Below are positions 60,089-64,000 of a stretch of 64,000 bases of DNA, piece after piece; the first letter of the stretch is position 1; every line of letters begins with the position of its first letter. Source of the DNA: Magnetospirillum sp. Lineage in GTDB: Bacteria > Pseudomonadota > Alphaproteobacteria > CACIAM-22H2. The translations under genes were made by a program, and so were the position numbers. A model generated the notes under the pieces. The model made no database searches, was not told where the DNA came from, and saw only the letters and a program-made list of their open reading frames with translations. The stretch is taken from the NCBI GenBank assembly GCA_027532905.1, contig JAPZUA010000002.1, forward strand, positions 434,001 through 498,000, in the 5' to 3' direction.

Positions 60089-60901
60089 ATGAGCGGCTCC
60101 GGCACGCCTGCGCCGCGCAAAGCGCATGTTCTTGTCGCCAAAGGTGATCTGCCGCGCTACGTGTTGCTGCCCGGCGATCCGGCACGCGTGCCTTTGATTG
60201 GGCGCGGTTGGTCGAGTTACGAGGAAGTTTCCAACAACCGCGAATTTCGCGTCGGCCGCGGCAAGCTAGACGGCGTTGCGCTCGGCGCTTGCTCGACCGG
60301 CATCGGCGGCCCCTCGACCGACATCGCGGCCGTCGAACTCCATGACGCCGGCGTCGATACGTTCATCCGCGTCGGGACTTGCGCCGCCCTTCAGGCGGAC
60401 ATCGCCTGCGGTTCGCTTGTCATCAGTTCGGGCGCGCTGCGGCGCTCGGGTGCTGCCGACGCCTATGTCGATGCGGGTTACCCCGCCGTCGCGGACCATG
60501 CGGTCACGTTGGCGCTGATCGAGGCGGCCGAATCGCTCGGTGCCGCCTATACGGTCGGCATTTCAGCGAGCGTCGACTCGTTCTTTGCAGGCCAGGACAA
60601 TCCGCCGCCGACCGGCTATCGCCCATCGCATTTCGCGACGCTGATCGACGATTTGCGCCAGCAGCGTGTCGCGAACGTCGAAATGGAGGCCGCCACTCTC
60701 TTCGTCCTTGCGGGCCTCATGGGGTTCCGGGCGGGTTGCGTGTGCGCCGTCGCTTCGAACCGCGCTACGCGCGAGCGTCGGCCGTCCGAAGCGTCGGTGG
60801 AGATGTGCGCGGCCGTTGCTTCGAAGGCGGTCGTTCTGCTGGCCATGCGCGACGCGGCAGCCGCACAGGCCGGGAAACGTTTCTGGTATCCGGGGCTTTG
60901 A
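60089..60901 (+). CDS. Nucleoside phosphorylase (uridine/purine nucleoside phosphorylase family)
   Basis: A 270-residue enzyme of the PNP_UDP_1 family, which cleaves nucleosides with phosphate to the base and (deoxy)ribose-1-phosphate. VLLPGDPARVPLIG supplies the phosphate-binding glycine/aspartate loop, GVALGACSTGIGGPSTDIAAVEL and RVGTCAAL the phosphate and ribose sites, and NVEMEAATLFVLAGL the ribose-binding glutamate. The Met at 60089 begins the conserved region; upstream codons are rejected. The stop overlaps the ATPase ATG by one base, tying it to the peptide-type ABC genes. Confidence 0.88.
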   Translation: MSGSGTPAPRKAHVLVAKGDLPRYVLLPGDPARVPLIGRGWSSYEEVSNNREFRVGRGKLDGVALGACSTGIGGPSTDIAAVELHDAGVDTFIRVGTCAALQADIACGSLVISSGALRRSGAADAYVDAGYPAVADHAVTLALIEAAESLGAAYTVGISASVDSFFAGQDNPPPTGYRPSHFATLIDDLRQQRVANVEMEAATLFVLAGLMGFRAGCVCAVASNRATRERRPSEASVEMCAAVASKAVVLLAMRDAAAAQAGKRFWYPGL

Positions 60902-61887
60902 TGGGTTCCCCCTTGCTGCAGGTCGAGGATCTCGCGGTCGAGTTCGAGACCGGCGGACGGTCGCTCCGCGTTGTCGACGGCGTAGGCTTCGCGCTCGAGC
61001 CTGGCAGATCCCTCGGCATCGTCGGCGAAAGCGGCTGCGGCAAGTCGGTTACGGCCTTGTCGCTGGTGGGTCTGCTGCCGCAATCGAACGCGCAGGTCGT
61101 TTCCGGCCGCGCGATGTTCGCGGGCCGCGACCTGCTCGGGCTCGACGAGGCTGAGCTGCGGAAGGTTCGCGGTGGCCAAATCGGTTTCGTGTTTCAGGAG
61201 CCGATGACGTCCCTCAATCCCGTTTTTACGGTCGGCGATCAGGTCGCCGAAGCGATACGCGCGCACCGCAATCTTCGGCGTGCGGCTGCGCGCGCCCAAG
61301 CGGTCGAGCTGCTTGCGCGTGTTCGCATCTCGGCGCCCGAGCAGCGCATGGACGACTATCCGCACCAGATGTCGGGCGGGATGCGGCAGCGTGTGATGAT
61401 CGCAATGGCTCTGGCGGGGCAGCCGAAGCTGCTTATCGCCGACGAACCCACCACGGCCCTCGACGTGACGATCCAGCTTCAGATCATCGATTTGCTGGAC
61501 GATCTGCGCCGCGACCTGGGCATGGCTTTGATTATCATCACGCACGATCTCGGCGTGATCGCCGAAACGGCCGACGAAGTCGCGGTCATGTATATGGGTT
61601 CGATCGTCGAGCGCACGCGTGTAGCACGCCTGTTCGAAGATCCGCAGCATCCCTACACGATCGGCTTGCTGGCATCGATGCCGGTCATGTCGAGCGGGAA
61701 GGGGCCGCTGACGGCGATCGAGGGTAATGTTCCGCCGCCTGGGCTGGAATTGAGCGGCTGCCGCTTTGCCGCGCGCTGTCCGCTCGCTGATCGACGCTGC
61801 CGCGAGGCGCGCCCGCCGCTTGCCGCGATCGCGGATGGCCACGCGGTTGCGTGCTGGAAGGCGCCGCTGGAGAGGGAAGCCGCATGA
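60901..61887 (+). CDS. Peptide/nickel-type ABC transporter ATP-binding protein (DppD/OppD family)
   Basis: A 328-residue ATPase. Walker A GESGCGKS is at 42-49, the Q-loop is [12 protein letters not shown], the signature MSGGMRQR, the Walker [13 protein letters not shown], and the C-terminal oligopeptide-transporter region ends [12 protein letters not shown] and [11 protein letters not shown], the cysteine-containing Fe-S-like motif. The ATG overlaps the preceding stop by one base, and the gene overlaps the next ATPase by ATGA. Confidence 0.93.
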   Translation: MGSPLLQVEDLAVEFETGGRSLRVVDGVGFALEPGRSLGIVGESGCGKSVTALSLVGLLPQSNAQVVSGRAMFAGRDLLGLDEAELRKVRGGQIGFVFQEPMTSLNPVFTVGDQVAEAIRAHRNLRRAAARAQAVELLARVRISAPEQRMDDYPHQMSGGMRQRVMIAMALAGQPKLLIADEPTTALDVTIQLQIIDLLDDLRRDLGMALIIITHDLGVIAETADEVAVMYMGSIVERTRVARLFEDPQHPYTIGLLASMPVMSSGKGPLTAIEGNVPPPGLELSGCRFAARCPLADRRCREARPPLAAIADGHAVACWKAPLEREAA

Positions 61888-62954
61888 CGGCGCCGATCGT
61901 CGAACTGCGGGGGGCTGTGCGGCATTTCGCGGGGCGAAAAGGCCTGTTCGGGCTGGGTAGCGGGCGCACCGTCCATGCGGTCGATGGCATCGATCTTGCG
62001 GTCGAGCGCGGCGAAACCTTTGCCATCGTCGGCGAAAGCGGCTGCGGCAAGTCTACCTTGGCGCGGCTCGTAACAAGGCTGGTTGCGGTCCAGTCGGGAC
62101 AGGTTCTGTTCGACGGTCAGGATATAACCGCGTTGCCCGAGGCGGCTGTTCGGCGGCTGCGGCGGCGCATGCAGATGATTTTCCAGGATCCGTTCGCGTC
62201 GCTCGATCCGCGGCGCCGTCTTCGCGAGATACTTGGTGCACCGCTCGAACTGCACGGGATAGCGTCGGGTGCTGCGCGCGAGCGGCGCGTCGACGAGCTG
62301 CTCGATCTCGTCGGACTTGCACCCCACCAGCGGGAGCGCTACCCGCACGAGTTTTCGGGTGGACAGCGCCAGCGGATCGGCATTGCGCGCGCACTTTCCG
62401 TTGGCCCAGACCTGATCGTCGGCGACGAGCCGGTCGCGGCCCTTGATGTCTCGATCCAGGCGCAAATCATCAATCTTCTGATCGATCTCAAGGCGCGCTT
62501 CGGCCTCAGTTTGATCGTGGTGTCGCACGATCTTGCGGTCGTCGCGCATATTTCGGATCGCGTCGCGGTCATGTATCTCGGGCGGTTCGTCGAAGTCGGA
62601 CCGGTTGCGCACATCTTCGCTCGGCCGCGCCACCCCTATACGCAGGCGCTGCTGGCGGCGGTCGTGCGTCCCGCTGTCGGTCAAGGTAGCGCGCGCGCAG
62701 TTCTGCCCGGCGACATTGCCAGCGCTATCGCTCCGCCTTCGGGCTGCCGCTTCCGCACGCGATGCCCGCATGCAACGCTGCTCTGTGCCGCCGAAATTCC
62801 GCCGCTTGAGACCACACCGGAGGGCACAAGCGTTGCGTGCCACCGTTGGCGCGAATTGGACGTAAGCCCAGGCTTCGCACCGGAGACCGGGTCGCCGAAT
62901 TTCCGTGCACGGCTTGCGATCTTGCGCGAGCGACGCGGTACCGCGACGGTCTAG
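61884..62954 (+). CDS. Peptide/nickel-type ABC transporter ATP-binding protein (DppF/OppF family)
   Basis: A 356-residue ATPase partner. Walker A GESGCGKS is at 50-57, the Q-loop region is MIFQDPFASLDPR, the signature FSGGQRQR, the Walker B LIVGDEPVAALD, and the C-terminal CRFRTRCPHA motif is present. The ATG at 61884 overlaps the DppD stop. The permeases are not in the window; they may lie beyond the right edge with the binding protein. The gene ends 15 bases from the convergent amidotransferase-like gene. Confidence 0.92.
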   Translation: MTAPIVELRGAVRHFAGRKGLFGLGSGRTVHAVDGIDLAVERGETFAIVGESGCGKSTLARLVTRLVAVQSGQVLFDGQDITALPEAAVRRLRRRMQMIFQDPFASLDPRRRLREILGAPLELHGIASGAARERRVDELLDLVGLAPHQRERYPHEFSGGQRQRIGIARALSVGPDLIVGDEPVAALDVSIQAQIINLLIDLKARFGLSLIVVSHDLAVVAHISDRVAVMYLGRFVEVGPVAHIFARPRHPYTQALLAAVVRPAVGQGSARAVLPGDIASAIAPPSGCRFRTRCPHATLLCAAEIPPLETTPEGTSVACHRWRELDVSPGFAPETGSPNFRARLAILRERRGTATV

Positions 62955-62969
62955 ACTTGGCGCTGGGCG

Positions 62970-63758
62970 CTAAGCGGCTTGCGTGAGCCAAGCTGCAGCT
63001 TGTCCGAACAGGCGCGCATAGCCCGGCCAGTCGACAAAGCGTCGCGGCAGCCAATGCGGGCCAATGTCCGAGGTCCAGGCGAGCGTCCGGCCCTTTTTAT
63101 ACGTGCCAGCGACCAGAAGCGGGTGCCCACCGCAATCGACGGGCAAACGCGCGAGGACCGTTCCGGTTGCTTTGGGCGCCACTTCGTTTGCCCCGAGCAG
63201 AACCGGCCACTTGCCTTTGAAGCCAGCGAGGATCGGATGGCGCCGCCCGCTCGCCGTCACGTCGGCCACGAAGCCTTCGGGGATTTCGAGCCGGTCGTCG
63301 GTTTCGCGCATCTTCACGGGCAGAATCTCTTCGATCGGTGTGCGTGCATAACGCGCCGATCCGTTGATGCCCTGGAAGCTCAGATAGCCGCCGACCATCA
63401 TGAACCCGCCACCGCCCGCGACGTAGTCGCGCAGCAGCTTCAGGCGATTGGGCGAGGGCTTGCCGTGCAGCCAAACGTCGGGCGGCAACAGCAGCGTGTT
63501 CGATCCGATGTCGCTCAGTACGACCGCGCTGTACGCGCCGAGAGCCGCAGCGGTCGACGGAAACTCGGCTGCCGCGAGATGGTTCGGCAGATAGTCGACG
63601 TCGAAGCCGTGCTTATCGAGCGCGCGCACGAAGTCTTCGCCCCCGAGATGGTAGGTAGCGCTCGAGAACTGATCCCAGCCTTTCACGTGGTAGGCGCTGG
63701 TCGCCCAAGATTCGCCGGCCAGCAGGATCTTCGGACGCGCTTTGCGTTTTGCTGCCAT
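62970..63758 (-). CDS. Glutamine-amidotransferase-like (GATase1-fold) protein, cytoplasmic
   Basis: A 262-residue protein of the class I glutamine amidotransferase-like fold. ILLAGESWATSAYHVKGWDQFS, VVLSDIGSNTLLLPP, DYVAGGGGFMMVGGYLSFQG and the LAWTSDIGPHWLPRRFVDW end match a family often found next to peptide/nucleoside-type ABC genes; it lacks an obvious nucleophilic cysteine in the elbow (GG-YLSFQG), so amidotransferase chemistry is doubtful. The ATG at 63758 is chosen; longer frames run into the binding-protein gene. It lies 7 bases after that gene's stop. Confidence 0.78.
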   Translation of the reverse strand: MAAKRKARPKILLAGESWATSAYHVKGWDQFSSATYHLGGEDFVRALDKHGFDVDYLPNHLAAAEFPSTAAALGAYSAVVLSDIGSNTLLLPPDVWLHGKPSPNRLKLLRDYVAGGGGFMMVGGYLSFQGINGSARYARTPIEEILPVKMRETDDRLEIPEGFVADVTASGRRHPILAGFKGKWPVLLGANEVAPKATGTVLARLPVDCGGHPLLVAGTYKKGRTLAWTSDIGPHWLPRRFVDWPGYARLFGQAAAWLTQAA

Positions 63759-63765
63759 GGCTGGA

Positions 63766-64000
63766 TCAGGACTCCAGCCAAGCGTCGCCGAGCGCAAAAC
63801 CACCGTCGGGATACTGGGTCCAGCGCAGGCGGCTCGAAGAGGCCTGGATGATCGAGTCGAACTGGAAGAACAGCAGCGGCGCATCTGCTGCGAGCTGCTG
63901 CTGCACCTCGCGATAGAGCTGGGCACGCCGTGCCTGGTCGGAGGAAATCCGTGCCTCGCCCAGCAGCGCGGTCGTCTTTTCGCTGGCATAGCCGGTGAAG
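63766..64000 (-). CDS. Peptide/nickel-type ABC substrate-binding protein, C-terminal end
   Basis: The last 77 codons of a family 5 solute-binding protein whose start lies beyond the right edge. RRAQLYREVQQQLAADAPLLFF and the final FALGDAWLES are the usual C-terminal helix and end. With the two ATPase genes on the opposite strand and the amidotransferase-like gene, it completes a split ABC importer. The binding protein may accept a nucleoside conjugate or peptide. Confidence 0.85.
   Translation of the reverse strand, partial: FTGYASEKTTALLGEARISSDQARRAQLYREVQQQLAADAPLLFFQFDSIIQASSSRLRWTQYPDGGFALGDAWLES

Noticed and set aside
63097-63474. Small minus-strand frame inside the amidotransferase-like gene
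   Set aside because: Same-strand, other-frame shadow with arginine-rich content; no independent start signal.

Overview
The window is GC-rich, densely coded DNA, apparently chromosomal, from a free-living heterotrophic Alphaproteobacterium, probably Rhodospirillales or a nearby order. That assignment is an inference from codon use, the TRAP and ABC transporter content, the tetrameric sarcosine oxidase operon, the HutF/HutG histidine route and the two-component genes; there is no rRNA or marker gene to prove it. I see no rRNA, no intact tRNA and no CRISPR array. Almost all genes belong to catabolic and uptake clusters with stop/start overlaps (ATGA, GTGA), typical of tightly coupled operons.

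Layout. 1-2.6 kb: the end of one enolase-superfamily dehydratase, a complete second one, and an FMN-dependent 2-hydroxyacid dehydrogenase (acid-sugar or mandelate-type catabolism). 2.7-8.05 kb: a segment bounded by two direct copies of a degenerate tRNA-3'-end-like repeat, holding a membrane histidine kinase, a decayed IS66 transposase, an AT-rich stretch and a REC-DUF3369-HD-GYP response regulator. 8.1-18 kb: an inositol-type locus (iolE-iolD divergent from iolG and a short-chain dehydrogenase) running into a complete Fe3+/sugar-phosphate-type ABC importer and a second Gfo/Idh/MocA protein. 18-24.7 kb: a seven-gene minus-strand operon (DapA-family lyase, GntR/FCD regulator, TRAP transporter, AGE-family sugar isomerase, PfkB kinase) that reads as a nonulosonic-acid (sialic acid/KDN-like) pathway. 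24.9-31.3 kb: LacI regulator, sugar ABC importer and a GH63/MGH1-type hydrolase, probably for glucosyl- or mannosyl-glycerate. A third copy of the tRNA-like repeat follows at 31.4 kb.

31.7-40.6 kb is mixed: a PhnZ-like HD protein, an amino-acid ABC pair lacking an ATPase, a creatininase-family enzyme, a glutathione transferase, a dipeptide-binding-protein fragment joined to an IS3 relic, an aminotransferase with a split ThDP decarboxylase, a LysR regulator and a 2-oxoglutarate oxygenase. 40.6-49.8 kb is one nine-gene minus-strand operon: amino-acid ABC permease, binding protein and permease, a DadA-like oxidase, an AhpD-fold protein and sarcosine oxidase soxB-soxD-soxA-soxG. 49.9-58 kb is a complete histidine utilisation locus (hutI-H-G-U-D divergent from hutF-C) with a clear HutC-type operator. 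58-64 kb holds two PfkB kinases, a nucleoside phosphorylase, two Dpp-type ABC ATPases, a glutamine-amidotransferase-like protein and the end of a peptide-binding protein: probably a nucleoside or nucleoside-conjugate uptake and salvage locus.

The most notable items are the three tRNA-end repeats that partition the first half of the window, the KDN/sialic-type operon with its own palindromic operator, the PhnZ/MIOX-like HD protein, and the aminotransferase plus split decarboxylase module.
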